The position numbers and the translations under genes were made by a program. This document shows positions 40,465 through 49,840 of a DNA stretch of 64,000 nucleotides, piece after piece (positions within the stretch are counted from its first letter, which is position 1; every line of letters begins with the position of its first letter). The notes beneath the pieces were generated by a model. It saw nothing but the letters and a program-made list of their open reading frames with translations, searched no databases and had not been told where the DNA came from. Origin of the DNA: Curtobacterium sp. ER1/6 (GTDB lineage: Bacteria; Actinomycetota; Actinomycetes; Actinomycetales; Microbacteriaceae); assembly GCF_001742745.1 (NCBI RefSeq), contig NZ_MJAK01000003.1, forward strand, positions 124,001 through 188,000. The letters are read 5' to 3'.

Positions 40465-41850
40465 TCAGACGTCCAGGTGGTCGACCAGCTCGTCCGCCAG
40501 GCCCGTGTAGGTCCCCGGCGTCAGGTTCGTGAGCCGTGCCTTCGCACCCGACGAGATGTCGAGCCCGTTGACGAACGCCACGAGCTCGGCCTGCCCGATG
40601 CGCTTGCCGCGGGTCAGCTCCTTGAGCATCGCGTAGGGGTCCTCGATCTCCGACTGCCCGGCGGTGACCTCGGCACGGATGACGGTCTGGACCGCCTCGC
40701 CCAGGACCTCCCAGTTGTGGTCGAGGTCCTCGGCGAGCCGGCCCTCGTTCACGGCGATCTCGCCGAGCCCGCGACGGAGGTTGTCGAGTGCGAGCAGCGA
40801 GTGCCCGAACGCGACGCCGATGTTCCGCTGCGTGGTCGAGTCGGTCAGGTCGCGCTGCAGACGGCTGGTCACGAGGGTCTCGGACAGCGTCGAGAAGAGC
40901 GCCGACGAGATCTCGAGGTTCGCCTCGGCGTTCTCGAACCGGATCGGGTTGATCTTGTGCGGCATCGTCGACGAGCCCGTCGCACCCGCGACCGGGATCT
41001 GCGTGAAGTACCCCATCGAGATGTAGGTCCACACGTCCGTGGCGAGGTTGTGCAGGATCCGGTTCGCGTGGCGCACGCGGTCGTACAGCTCGGCCTGCCA
41101 GTCGTGCGACTCGATCTGCGTGGTGAGCGGGTTCCAGGTCAGGCCGAGGCCCTCGACGAACTCCTTCGACAGCGCGGGCCAGTCCGCCTCGGGGTCGGCG
41201 GCGAGGTGCGCCGAGAAGGTGCCGGTCGCGCCGGAGAACTTGCCGAGGTACTCGCCGCCCTCGATCTGCGCCAGGACGCGCTCGAGGCGGTAGACGACGA
41301 CGGCGAGCTCCTTGCCGAGCGTCGTCGGCGTCGCGGGCTGGCCGTGCGTGTGGGAGAGCATCGGGACGGCCCGGAGCTCCTCGGCCATCGTGCGGAGCGT
41401 CGCCAGGACGGCGCGGTACGCCGGCAGCCAGACCCGGTCGACGGTGTCGCGGACCGTCAGCGCGTACGAGAGGTTGTTGACGTCCTCGCTCGTGCACGCG
41501 AAGTGCGTCAGCTCGGCGATCGCGTCGAGCCCGAGGTCGGACAGCCGGCGGCGGACGAAGTACTCCACGGCCTTGACGTCGTGTCGCGTGGTCGCCTCGA
41601 TCTCGGCCAGCTCGGCGATCTCCTGCTGGCCGAAGGTCTCGACGACCCGACGGAGTGCGGCCTTGTCGTCGATGCTCAGCGGCGAGGTGGTGAACATCGC
41701 GTGGTCGGTCAGGAAGATGAGCCACTCGACCTCGACCACGATGCGCGCGCGGTTGAGGCCGGCCTCGGAGAGGTGCTCGCCCACCGTGTGCACGATCGGG
41801 TAGTAGCGCCCGTCGAGCGGGCTGATCGGCTGCGGGGGAAGGGGGGTCAT
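40465..41850 (-). CDS. purB: adenylosuccinate lyase
   Basis: A 461-residue protein of the fumarase/aspartase superfamily. It opens SPLDGRYYPIVHTVGEHLSE. The family signature is GSSTMPHKINPIRFENAEA, with the catalytic serine in that loop, and SHTHGQPATPTTLGKEL carries the general-acid histidine. The enzyme acts twice in purine synthesis, splitting SAICAR and adenylosuccinate to release fumarate. The ATG overlaps the TGA of the upstream phosphatase gene, so the two are coupled. The form is the longer E. coli-like type (about 456 residues). Confidence 0.95.
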   Translation of the reverse strand: MTPLPPQPISPLDGRYYPIVHTVGEHLSEAGLNRARIVVEVEWLIFLTDHAMFTTSPLSIDDKAALRRVVETFGQQEIAELAEIEATTRHDVKAVEYFVRRRLSDLGLDAIAELTHFACTSEDVNNLSYALTVRDTVDRVWLPAYRAVLATLRTMAEELRAVPMLSHTHGQPATPTTLGKELAVVVYRLERVLAQIEGGEYLGKFSGATGTFSAHLAADPEADWPALSKEFVEGLGLTWNPLTTQIESHDWQAELYDRVRHANRILHNLATDVWTYISMGYFTQIPVAGATGSSTMPHKINPIRFENAEANLEISSALFSTLSETLVTSRLQRDLTDSTTQRNIGVAFGHSLLALDNLRRGLGEIAVNEGRLAEDLDHNWEVLGEAVQTVIRAEVTAGQSEIEDPYAMLKELTRGKRIGQAELVAFVNGLDISSGAKARLTNLTPGTYTGLADELVDHLDV

Positions 41851-42359
41851 GGGGCTCCCTGACGGACTGCCGGTTCGAGTTGGCGGAAGAGCGCCCGGCA
41901 GGCCCGCTCGACGGTCGAGAGCACTCGGTCGAACTCGTGCCGGTCCGCGTAGTACGGGTCCGGCACGTCGGTCTGCTGGGGCCAGGCGTCGTCGTACCGC
42001 AGCAGGAGCGTCACCTTGGCGGCGTCGTCCATGGTCGGTGCCCACGACCGCAGGACGCGTTCGTGGGAGCGGTCGAGTGCGACCACCAGGTCGAGGTCCG
42101 GGAACCGGTCCGGGTCGAACTGGCGGGCGCGATGCCTGCTGCCATCGTATCCGCGTGCTGCCAGCGCCGCGATCGTGCGCTCGTCGGCGGGCTCGCCGAC
42201 GTGCCAGTCCCCGGTGCCGGCGGAGTCCACCTGGAAACGGTCGGACAGCCCCGCGTCCTCGGCCATCTGGGCGAACACGATGCCGGCCATGGGCGACCGG
42301 CAGATGTTCCCGCTGCAGACGAACGACACGCGGAAGGGAGCAGGGCCGTCCTCGGTCAT
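41847..42359 (-). CDS. low-molecular-weight protein-tyrosine phosphatase
   Basis: A 170-residue protein. The P-loop VCSGNICRS has the CX5R signature (Cys15, Arg21), and the general-acid loop is VPDPYYAD near residue 135. These enzymes dephosphorylate tyrosine on protein kinases that govern exopolysaccharide or stress. The ATG at 42359 is chosen; a GTG two codons further up is possible. It overlaps purB by ATGA, an uncommon pairing that ties it to a purine biosynthesis gene. Confidence 0.9.
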   Translation of the reverse strand: MTEDGPAPFRVSFVCSGNICRSPMAGIVFAQMAEDAGLSDRFQVDSAGTGDWHVGEPADERTIAALAARGYDGSRHRARQFDPDRFPDLDLVVALDRSHERVLRSWAPTMDDAAKVTLLLRYDDAWPQQTDVPDPYYADRHEFDRVLSTVERACRALFRQLEPAVRQGAP

Positions 42360-42422
42360 GTGCACATCATGGCGCAGCCGGGTGTCCTCCGCGACGACGG
42401 TGCGCCCGGGGACGACGGTCCG

Positions 42423-42821
42423 TCACGGACGCGAGCGGCGCAGCACCGGGCGCACGATCAGCCCGATCAGCCACGAGAACACGGCGAGCACGAACGCGCC
42501 GACGATGCCCCAGCCGAACGACTCGACCTGCAGCCCGAAGCCGATCGCGTCCGAGATGCCGGCGACGATGAGCAGGAGCACGGCGTTCACGACCAGCGAG
42601 ATCAGCCCGAGCGTCAGCACGTACAGCGGGAACGCGACGATCCGGATGATCGTGCCGACGACCGCGTTCACCAGCCCGAACACGAACGCCACGAGCAGGA
42701 ACGTGAGCACGACGGCGGTGGTGTCGCCGTCCCCGAAGGGCGTGACGGTGACGCCGCTCACGAGGAGGGTGGTGAGCCACAGCGCGACGGCGTTGACGAC
42801 GAGGCGGACGAGGAATCGCAT
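42423..42821 (-). CDS. phage holin family protein (four-helix membrane protein)
   Basis: A 132-residue protein with four transmembrane helices: FLVRLVVNAVALWLTTLLVS, VVLTFLLVAFVFGLVNAVVG, PLYVLTLGLISLVVNAVLLL and GWGIVGAFVLAVFSWLIGLI. This is the pattern of the mycobacterial four-TM holin superfamily IV (DUF360/YvlD-like) chromosomal proteins. A role in lysis is not demonstrated for them. It stands alone on the minus strand, divergent from the aminotransferase gene. Confidence 0.85.
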   Translation of the reverse strand: MRFLVRLVVNAVALWLTTLLVSGVTVTPFGDGDTTAVVLTFLLVAFVFGLVNAVVGTIIRIVAFPLYVLTLGLISLVVNAVLLLIVAGISDAIGFGLQVESFGWGIVGAFVLAVFSWLIGLIVRPVLRRSRP

Positions 42822-42882
42822 GCGGCCATGATGCCCGTGGGCACCCCTGTCACGCTGGGTCCGCGCGGTTACGCTGACTGTC

Positions 42883-43962
42883 GTGAATGACGAGCGCGTG
42901 CACATCCGGCCCGAGGTGGCGGTCCTCCCCGCCTACAAGCAGGGCCGGCAGGCCGCGCCCGAGGCGTTCAAGCTGTCGAGCAACGAGAACCCGTTCCCGC
43001 CGCTGCCCGGCGTCGTCGAGGCCGTGCAGGCGCAGACCGCCTACAACCGCTACCCCGACGCCACCGCCCTGGCCGTTCGCGCCGTGCTCGCGCAGCGCGC
43101 CGGGCTCACCGTCGACGAGGTCCACGTCGCACCGGGCAGCGTCGCGATCCTGCACGAGCTGGCGAAGGCGACGAGCGGCCCCGGCGACGAGGTCGTCTAC
43201 GCCTGGCGCTCGTTCGAGGCCTACCCGGGCGTCGTCACCGTCGCGGGCGCCACGAGCGTGCAGGTGCCGAACCGCCCGGACGGCGGGCACGACCTCGACG
43301 CCATGGCAGCGGCCGTCACCGGGCGCACCCGCATGGTGATCGTCTGCACGCCGAACAACCCGACCGGCCCGGTCGTCACCGCCGCCGAGTTCGACGCCTT
43401 CATGGCCCGTGTGCCGTCGACCGTGCTCGTGGTGCTCGACGAGGCCTACGCCGAGTTCGTCACCGAGCCCACCGCGGTCCGCGGGACGCCGCTGCTCGAG
43501 CGGTACCCGAACCTCGTCGTCCTCCGTACGTTCTCCAAGGCGTACGGACTCGCAGGCCTGCGCGTCGGGTACGCGTTCGGTCCGGCGTACGTGCTCGATG
43601 CGGTCCGTGCCTGCGCGATCCCGCTGTCGGTCACGGCGCAGGGGCAGGCCGCTGCGCTGGCGAGCCTCGAGCGTGAGACCGAGCTGCTCGAGCGGGTCGC
43701 CGAGCTGGCCGCCAGCCGCGACCGCATCGTCGCCGCGCTGCGGGAGCAGGGCTGGGACGTGCCGGACGCGCAGGGCAACTTCGTGTGGCTGCCGACGGGC
43801 GACCTCACGGCCCACGCGGCCGAGCGCTTCGAGGCCGCCGGCATCGTCGTCCGGGCCTTCGGGAACGAGGGGATCCGGGTCTCGATCGGGGAGCACGAGG
43901 CTGTGGGAACGCTCCTCGAAACGGCGGGGTCGCTTGTGGGGGACCTCCAGGCGGCCCGGTAG
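42883..43962 (+). CDS. histidinol-phosphate/aromatic aminotransferase family protein
   Basis: A 359-residue class-I/II PLP aminotransferase. It opens [20 protein letters not shown] ([20 protein letters not shown]), then [34 protein letters not shown] with the pyridine-N Asp, and [18 protein letters not shown] with the Schiff-base Lys. The HisC-like fold also covers Pat, an aromatic aminotransferase in actinobacteria; the lack of other his genes and the location before a keto-acid dehydrogenase favour the latter. TACGCT lies 7 bases before the GTG, so it is leaderless-like. E1alpha follows after 23 bases. Confidence 0.85.
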   Translation: MNDERVHIRPEVAVLPAYKQGRQAAPEAFKLSSNENPFPPLPGVVEAVQAQTAYNRYPDATALAVRAVLAQRAGLTVDEVHVAPGSVAILHELAKATSGPGDEVVYAWRSFEAYPGVVTVAGATSVQVPNRPDGGHDLDAMAAAVTGRTRMVIVCTPNNPTGPVVTAAEFDAFMARVPSTVLVVLDEAYAEFVTEPTAVRGTPLLERYPNLVVLRTFSKAYGLAGLRVGYAFGPAYVLDAVRACAIPLSVTAQGQAAALASLERETELLERVAELAASRDRIVAALREQGWDVPDAQGNFVWLPTGDLTAHAAERFEAAGIVVRAFGNEGIRVSIGEHEAVGTLLETAGSLVGDLQAAR

Positions 43963-43985
43963 CCCCTGGCGTTACGCTGACCGAC

Positions 43986-45119
43986 ATGTCATTCCACGCC
44001 GCGGCCCCCGCGACGGCCACCGTCCGGATCCTCGACCTCGAGGGCCGGTTCGTGGAGACCGACGAGAACGCCGAGTACGCCGCCGTCGCGCGGGCGATCC
44101 CGGACGAGACCCTGCTGGCGATGCACCGCCGCATGGTGCTGACACGTCGGTTCGACCACGCGGGCCACAACCTCCAGCGCACCGGACAGCTCGGCCTCTG
44201 GGTCCCGAGCCACGGACAGGAGGCCGCACAGGTCGGTTCCGTCTTCGCGCTCCGCGACCAGGACCACGTCTTCCCGTCGTACCGCGAGCACGCCGTCACG
44301 ATGCACCGTGGCGTCGAGCCGATGGAGATCATCGCCATGTACCGCGGCCAGACGCACGGCGGCTGGGACCCGGACGAGCGTGGCAACACCCACATCTCGA
44401 CCCTGGTGATCGGCTCCCAGACGCTGCACGCCACGGGCTACGCCCTCGGCCAGAAGCTCGACGGCGACGTCGGCACGGGCGACCCGGACCGCGACGCCTG
44501 CACCATCGTGTACTTCGGCGACGGCGCGACGAGCCAGGGCGACGTGAACGAGGCGTACGTCTTCGCCGCGTCGACACAGGCCCCCGTCGTCTTCTTCCTG
44601 CAGAACAACCACTGGGCGATCTCGGTGCCGGTGTCGGTGCAGTCCCCGACGCCGCTCGTCGACCGCCCGCGCGGCTTCGGCATCCCGAGCGTCCGGGTCG
44701 ACGGCAACGACCTCCTCGCCTCGTACACGGCCTCGCTCGTCGCGACCGACCACGCCCGCAGCGGTCAGGGACCGGCCTTCGTCGAGGCCGAGACCTACCG
44801 CATCGGCGCCCACACGAGCTCCGACGACCCGACCCGCTACCGCCTCGACGACGAGCTGGCCTCGTGGGTCGAGCGCGACCCGATCGCCCGCTCGGCCGCG
44901 TACCTGCGCAGCCGTGGCGTGACGGACGAGCAGCTCGCCCGGTTCGACGAGGAGGGCGAGGACATCGCCGCCGACGTCCGCCGCGCGACCGTCGCCCTGA
45001 CCCCGCCGTCGGTGGACGTCATGTTCGACAACGTCTACCGCGAGCCGCACCCGGTCACCACCGCGCAGAAGGCCTGGCTCGAACAGTACGAGGCCGGTTA
45101 CGAAGGGGGCTCCCACTGA
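43986..45119 (+). CDS. 2-oxoacid dehydrogenase E1 component, alpha subunit
   Basis: A 377-residue thiamine diphosphate protein. Motifs include [44 protein letters not shown], and the cofactor loop [20 protein letters not shown] ending QNNHWAIS. With E1beta and E2 it decarboxylates a 2-oxo acid and acylates lipoate. The sequence fits both pyruvate and branched-chain types, and the neighbouring aminotransferase favours amino-acid-derived substrates. TACGCT precedes the ATG by 7 bases, giving a possible own promoter. It overlaps E1beta by one base. Confidence 0.88.
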   Translation: MSFHAAAPATATVRILDLEGRFVETDENAEYAAVARAIPDETLLAMHRRMVLTRRFDHAGHNLQRTGQLGLWVPSHGQEAAQVGSVFALRDQDHVFPSYREHAVTMHRGVEPMEIIAMYRGQTHGGWDPDERGNTHISTLVIGSQTLHATGYALGQKLDGDVGTGDPDRDACTIVYFGDGATSQGDVNEAYVFAASTQAPVVFFLQNNHWAISVPVSVQSPTPLVDRPRGFGIPSVRVDGNDLLASYTASLVATDHARSGQGPAFVEAETYRIGAHTSSDDPTRYRLDDELASWVERDPIARSAAYLRSRGVTDEQLARFDEEGEDIAADVRRATVALTPPSVDVMFDNVYREPHPVTTAQKAWLEQYEAGYEGGSH

Positions 45120-46168
45120 TGAGCACCACCGAGCAGCTCTTCGACTACACGCTCCGCGCCCACCCGGGCGCGGGCGAGGTCCCGAGCGAACCCGTGCAGA
45201 CCCTGCCGATGGCCAAGGCGCTCAACGCCGGCCTGGCCGCCGCGATGGCCGCCGACGACAAGGTCCTGCTGATGGGCGAGGACATCGGTCAGCTCGGTGG
45301 TGTGTTCCGCATCACCGAGGGCCTGCAGGAGCGCTTCGGCGCCGAGCGCGTCCGCGACACCCCGCTCGCCGAGGCCGGCATCATCGGCACCGCGATCGGC
45401 CTCGCCCTGCGCGGCTACCGCCCGGTCGTCGAGATCCAGTTCGACGGGTTCGTCTGGCCGGGCTTCGACCAGATCACCTCGCAGCTCGCCAAGATGCAGA
45501 ACCGTCTGCCGGCGCACATGTCGCTGCCGGTCGTCATCCGCATCCCCTACGGCGGGCACATCGGCGCCGTCGAGCACCACCAGGAGTCCCCGGAGGCGTA
45601 CTTCGCGCACACCCCGGGCCTGCGCGTCGTCAGCCCGAGCACGCCGAACGACGCCTACTGGATGATCCAGGAGGCGATCGCGTCGAAGGACCCGGTCGTG
45701 TTCCTCGAGCCGAAGTCCCGCTACTGGCCGAAGGGCGAGGTCGACCTCGTCGACGGCCACGTCCCGATGCACACGACGCGCGTGGCCCGCACCGGCACCG
45801 AGGTCACCCTCGTCGGCCACGGCGCCATGGTCGCCACGCTCATGCAGGCCGCGGACATCGCCGAGGCCGAGGGCACCAGCTGCGAGGTCATCGACCTCCG
45901 CTCGATCTCCCCGATCGACTGGGAGCCGCTGCTCGCCTCGGTCCGGAAGACCGGTCGGGTCGTCATCGCGCAGGAGGCCTCCGGCTTCGTGAGCGTCGGC
46001 AGCGAGATCGCCGCGACCGTCGCCGAGCAGTGCTTCTACACGATGCAGGCGCCGCCGATCCGGGTCTCCGGGTTCGACGTGCCGTTCCCGGTGTCGAAGC
46101 TCGAACACCTCCACCTGCCGGACGCGGACCGTGTCCTCGAGGCCGTCGACCGCGCCCTCGCATACTGA
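45119..46168 (+). CDS. 2-oxoacid dehydrogenase E1 component, beta subunit
   Basis: A 349-residue protein. The transketolase central domain has [40 protein letters not shown] and [40 protein letters not shown] follows. The C-terminal transketolase domain has [20 protein letters not shown]. It forms the alpha2beta2 E1 heterotetramer with the preceding product. The ATG overlaps the E1alpha stop as TGATG, supporting balanced translation. Confidence 0.9.
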   Translation: MSTTEQLFDYTLRAHPGAGEVPSEPVQTLPMAKALNAGLAAAMAADDKVLLMGEDIGQLGGVFRITEGLQERFGAERVRDTPLAEAGIIGTAIGLALRGYRPVVEIQFDGFVWPGFDQITSQLAKMQNRLPAHMSLPVVIRIPYGGHIGAVEHHQESPEAYFAHTPGLRVVSPSTPNDAYWMIQEAIASKDPVVFLEPKSRYWPKGEVDLVDGHVPMHTTRVARTGTEVTLVGHGAMVATLMQAADIAEAEGTSCEVIDLRSISPIDWEPLLASVRKTGRVVIAQEASGFVSVGSEIAATVAEQCFYTMQAPPIRVSGFDVPFPVSKLEHLHLPDADRVLEAVDRALAY

Positions 46169-46200
46169 CCGAGCCGACCAGAACGTTCGAAGGAGCCGCA

Positions 46201-47817
46201 GTGCCCGCCGCCGAATTCCCCCTGCCCGACGTGGGCGAAGGCCTGACCGAGGCCGAGATCGTGCAGTGGCGCGTCGCGATCGGGGACGAGATCGCCGTCG
46301 ACCAGGTCCTGGTCGAGATCGAGACCGCGAAGTCGCTCGTCGAGCTTCCGTCCCCGTTCGCCGGCACCGTCACCGGACTGCTCGTGTCCGAGGGTGACAC
46401 CGTCGAGGTCGGCAAGCCGATCATCCGGGTCGACTCCGACGCGCAGGTCTCGTCGGGTGCGGCCCAGCCGGGAGGCACGGCGCCGGTGACCGACAGCGTC
46501 CCGGCCTCGCCGGACGTGCAGGCCACCCCGCCTGCCGCGGCAGCCGCGCCGGCTCCCGTCGCGCAGGCTCCGGCCGCTCCGGCCCCGGCACAGCAGGCCC
46601 CGCGTGCCGCCGCGACGCCCGCTCCCGCAGCAGCGCCCGCCCCCGCCGCGGCGGCCGCTCCCGCCGCCTCGCAGCCGGAGCACGCCGCGCCGGCGCAGCC
46701 GGTGGCGGACCACGCCACCGTCGTCGGCACCGACGAGTCGTCCGGCGCCGTCCTGGTCGGCTACGGCTCCGCGACCACGTCGCCGTCCCGCCGGAAGCCG
46801 GGCGCGCGGCGGGCCGCAGCGCTCGCGGCCGAGGCGAGCCGTGCCTCCAGTGCGGACGCCGTCGCCGCGGCCGAAGCGGCTGCCGACCCGGGCGAGGACA
46901 GCATCTCGCAGGCCGTCGGCGAGCAGGGCTCCCGACCGCGCAAGGCCGTCGTGTCGGGCATCGTCCTGGCGAAGCCCCCGATCCGCAAGCTCGCGAAGGA
47001 CCTCGACGTCGACCTCGCCGAGGTCGTGCCGACCGGCCTCGCCGGCGAGGTCACCCGCGACGACGTCATCCGCCACGCCAAGCAGGCCGGCGTGTTCCGC
47101 AACATCGAGACGCCGGAGTGGGGCGACGTCCGCCGCGAGACGATCCCGGTGAAGGGCGTCCGCAAGGCCATCGCGAAGGCGATGACCACGTCGAAGTTCA
47201 CGGCACCGCACGTGTCCCTGTTCGTCGACGTCGACGCGACCCGCACGATGGAGTTCGTCAAGCGCCTGAAGTCCTCGCCGACGTTCGCCGGGGTGAAGGT
47301 CTCGCCGCTGCTCGTCTTCGCGAAGGCCGTGATCTGGGCCGTCCGGCGGAACCGGTCGGTGAACTCGACCTGGACCGACCAGGAGATCATCGTCCACCAC
47401 TTCGTGAACCTCGGCATCGCCGCGGCGACCCCGCGCGGGCTCATCGTCCCGAACATCAAGGACGCGCAGGACATGTCGCTGTTCGAGCTCGCGAAGGCGC
47501 TCGAGGACCTGACCCTGACCGCCCGCGACGGCAAGACCACGCCGCAGCAGATGGCCGACGGCACCGTGACGATCACGAACATCGGGGTGTTCGGCATGGA
47601 CACCGGCACGCCGATCCTCAACCCGGGCGAGGTCGCCATCGTCGCGATGGGCACGATCAAGCCGAAGCCGTGGGTCGTCGACGGCGAGGTCCGCTCGCGC
47701 ATGGTGACCACGATCGGTGCGTCGTTCGACCACCGGGTCGTCGACGGGGACGTGGCATCGCGCTTCGTGCACGACATCGCCTCGGTGCTCGAGGAGCCGG
47801 CGCTCCTGCTCGACTAG
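46201..47817 (+). CDS. dihydrolipoamide acyltransferase (E2)
   Basis: A 538-residue protein. One lipoyl domain (1-78) carries the lipoylated Lys44 in [15 protein letters not shown] long Ala/Pro linker (~90-190), a second flexible Ala/Ser segment, an E3-binding domain (about 255-300, [20 protein letters not shown]) and a catalytic domain (from ~325) with FDHRVVDGD and [10 protein letters not shown] follow. It accepts the acyl group from E1 and passes it to CoA. The GTG follows GAAGGAG. No E3 (lpd) gene follows, so E3 is encoded elsewhere. Confidence 0.92.
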   Translation: MPAAEFPLPDVGEGLTEAEIVQWRVAIGDEIAVDQVLVEIETAKSLVELPSPFAGTVTGLLVSEGDTVEVGKPIIRVDSDAQVSSGAAQPGGTAPVTDSVPASPDVQATPPAAAAAPAPVAQAPAAPAPAQQAPRAAATPAPAAAPAPAAAAAPAASQPEHAAPAQPVADHATVVGTDESSGAVLVGYGSATTSPSRRKPGARRAAALAAEASRASSADAVAAAEAAADPGEDSISQAVGEQGSRPRKAVVSGIVLAKPPIRKLAKDLDVDLAEVVPTGLAGEVTRDDVIRHAKQAGVFRNIETPEWGDVRRETIPVKGVRKAIAKAMTTSKFTAPHVSLFVDVDATRTMEFVKRLKSSPTFAGVKVSPLLVFAKAVIWAVRRNRSVNSTWTDQEIIVHHFVNLGIAAATPRGLIVPNIKDAQDMSLFELAKALEDLTLTARDGKTTPQQMADGTVTITNIGVFGMDTGTPILNPGEVAIVAMGTIKPKPWVVDGEVRSRMVTTIGASFDHRVVDGDVASRFVHDIASVLEEPALLLD

Positions 47818-47839
47818 CCGAGCGATCCGACCGACGGAG

Positions 47840-47877
47840 CCGGCCCGGTGTTGCGCGATGCCGCAGCGCCGGGCCGG
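47840..47877 (+). terminator. hairpin after the E2 gene
   Basis: CCGGCCCGG (47840-47848) pairs perfectly with CCGGGCCGG (47869-47877) around a 20-base loop, 22 bases after the E2 stop. Confidence 0.65.
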
Positions 47878-47937
47878 ATCGCGCGGACGTCGCGTGGTGT
47901 TCACCGGCTTGTCGGCGGTGCGGGTGATGATCGGTGC

Positions 47938-48510
47938 ATGGCCCACCAGCTCCTGACCCCACAGCAGGAGATCCGGACGGATCGCCTGGTGCTCACACCG
48001 CTCACGCCCGCCGACATCGACGACGCGCACGCGGTCTTCTCGGACGCCCGCACGTGGGCGCACCTGCCCTCCGGTCGTCACGTCGACCGCGCGACCACGG
48101 TCGACCTCGTCCAGCGGAAGATCGGCGGCCGCGCACGGCACGGTCTCGGCTCCTGGGCCGTCCGGACGCCCGACGGCACCTTCGTCGGGATCGGTGGCGT
48201 GGACATGACCGCAGCGGGGGTCTGGAACCTGGGCTACCGCCTCGCGCCGTCGGCGTGGGGGAACGGCTACGCGAGCGAGGTCGCTGCTGCGGCGGTGCCC
48301 GAGGCGAACCGGGTCGCCCCGTGCGCGCCGGTCACCGGGCGGGTGCTGACGAACAACCCGGCATCGGCAGCGGTGCTGCGGAAGGCCGGGCTGTCGCTCG
48401 TGTGGCAGGGGCCGGCGTCCACGCCGGCACCGGGTGGGGTGTCGGGCCAGGTGTGGACCGACCGGGAGCTCACCGACGACCAGTTCGCCTGGCTCGTCCG
48501 TAACGCCTGA
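47938..48510 (+). CDS. GNAT family N-acetyltransferase
   Basis: A 190-residue protein of the RimJ/RimL-like GNAT type. It opens EIRTDRLVLTPLTPADIDDA, has GSWAVRTPDGTFVGIGGVDM, GYRLAPSAWGNGYASEVAAA (the acetyl-CoA pyrophosphate loop) and NPASAAVLRKAGLSLVW. The substrate is unknown: protein N-termini, antibiotics or small amines are all possible. Short gene standing alone after the E2 terminator. Confidence 0.85.
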   Translation: MAHQLLTPQQEIRTDRLVLTPLTPADIDDAHAVFSDARTWAHLPSGRHVDRATTVDLVQRKIGGRARHGLGSWAVRTPDGTFVGIGGVDMTAAGVWNLGYRLAPSAWGNGYASEVAAAAVPEANRVAPCAPVTGRVLTNNPASAAVLRKAGLSLVWQGPASTPAPGGVSGQVWTDRELTDDQFAWLVRNA

Positions 48511-48559
48511 ACGCCCCCGGAGCGTCGCCGCCGGGTGGACCGACCGGCAGGACGGGCGA

Positions 48560-49840
48560 TCAGCCCTCCGCCGCGAACAACGCATCCGCCAACGGCGCGA
48601 CGTCCGTCCGGAACGACCACTGCACCGTGTTCCAGTCGTGCCCGCTCCCCGGCGCCGACCCGATCGACACCCGCGCCCCGGCCGCACGAGCAGCCGTCCC
48701 GAGCCGCCGCGCGTTCGCGCTGAACTCCCGGTCGGCCGATCCCGCCGTCAGCCACAGCGCGTGCCCGTCGAGCCCGTTCGCCCGCATCTGCGCGATCGGC
48801 GCCGCGGCCCGCCAGGCCGCCAGGGACCCACCGAACGCCTGGTCGGCGCTGTGCTGCGGGCCCTGGTCGACCGGCTGGAGCTCGCTCGACACGGCCAGTG
48901 CCGCCCCGAAGTCCGCCGGGTGTCCGGTGAGGAACTGCATGGTGCAGGTGGCGCCCTGCGAGAAGCCGGTCAGCCCCCAGGCCTTCCGGTCCGTGGTGGC
49001 GGGCAGGTTCCGGGTGATCCACGCGGGCACGTCCTGCGTCACGTACGTCGCGACGTCACCGAGCCGGGAGTCGACGCACATCGTGTTCCGCCCCGGTGCC
49101 GAGAGCTGGTCGACGCTGACGACGATCGGTGCGCGGCCGCCGTGGGCACGGGCGTAGGCGTCGAGCGGTTCCGCCAGGCGACCCGCGGTGAACAGGTCGC
49201 CGGGGGCACCCGGCTGCCCGGAGAAGGCGATCACGACGGGCAGCGGCCGGGGGTCCCGGACGAGGGCGGCGGGTGGCAGCCAGACCACCGCGCGCCGGGC
49301 CGCGAAGTGGGAGCGGGTGCCGGGGATCTCGGCGGTCCGCACGATGCCGGCGGCCGGCGGTGCCGTGAGCGGCGCAGCGTCCGGGTCGTACGCGGGCCAG
49401 GGGTCGCTCTGCACGACGGTGCCGAGCGTGGGGTACTTGGCGAACTCCACGTTGATGCCGAGCGCGGGCACGAGCAGCGCCGCGGGCACGAGGACGACCG
49501 CGAGTGTCCGACGCCACCGGCCGCCCTGCACGAGGCCGGTGACGGCGAGGGCGAGTGCGGCTCCGGCGAACGTGCTCCACATCTGCGTCACCGGGCTGAG
49601 GGCGACACCGAACAGGTCGACGACCTGCGTGGTGAACCAGCACGCGCCGAGGACCACGAGCGCGGCGGCACCGGCGATCGCCGCCCGGAGGCCGACCCGC
49701 CGCCACGCCGGCCGCGACCGCCACTGCCGGACGGCGGGGAGCAGGACGGCGACGGCCAGCGCGGTGAACGCCAGGTCGGCCGGCACGAGCTTCGACGGCG
49801 CCTGCAGCTGGGTCGCGAGCAGCCACTCGGTCGGGCTCAC
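48560..49840 (-). CDS. membrane-anchored alpha/beta-hydrolase-fold esterase
   Basis: A 426-residue protein. Four N-terminal helices (about 15-135) are followed by an extracytoplasmic alpha/beta-hydrolase domain with PVVIAFSGQPG, nucleophile TGFSQGATC, HALWLTAGSADREF (acid) and GSGHDWNTVQWSF (catalytic His). Its GTG overlaps the stop of the MprF-like gene by four bases (GTGA). Esterases co-encoded with aminoacyl-phosphatidylglycerol synthases are known to remove the amino acid again (AhyD type), so a lipid hydrolase role is a reasonable guess. Confidence 0.75.
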   Translation of the reverse strand: MSPTEWLLATQLQAPSKLVPADLAFTALAVAVLLPAVRQWRSRPAWRRVGLRAAIAGAAALVVLGACWFTTQVVDLFGVALSPVTQMWSTFAGAALALAVTGLVQGGRWRRTLAVVLVPAALLVPALGINVEFAKYPTLGTVVQSDPWPAYDPDAAPLTAPPAAGIVRTAEIPGTRSHFAARRAVVWLPPAALVRDPRPLPVVIAFSGQPGAPGDLFTAGRLAEPLDAYARAHGGRAPIVVSVDQLSAPGRNTMCVDSRLGDVATYVTQDVPAWITRNLPATTDRKAWGLTGFSQGATCTMQFLTGHPADFGAALAVSSELQPVDQGPQHSADQAFGGSLAAWRAAAPIAQMRANGLDGHALWLTAGSADREFSANARRLGTAARAAGARVSIGSAPGSGHDWNTVQWSFRTDVAPLADALFAAEG

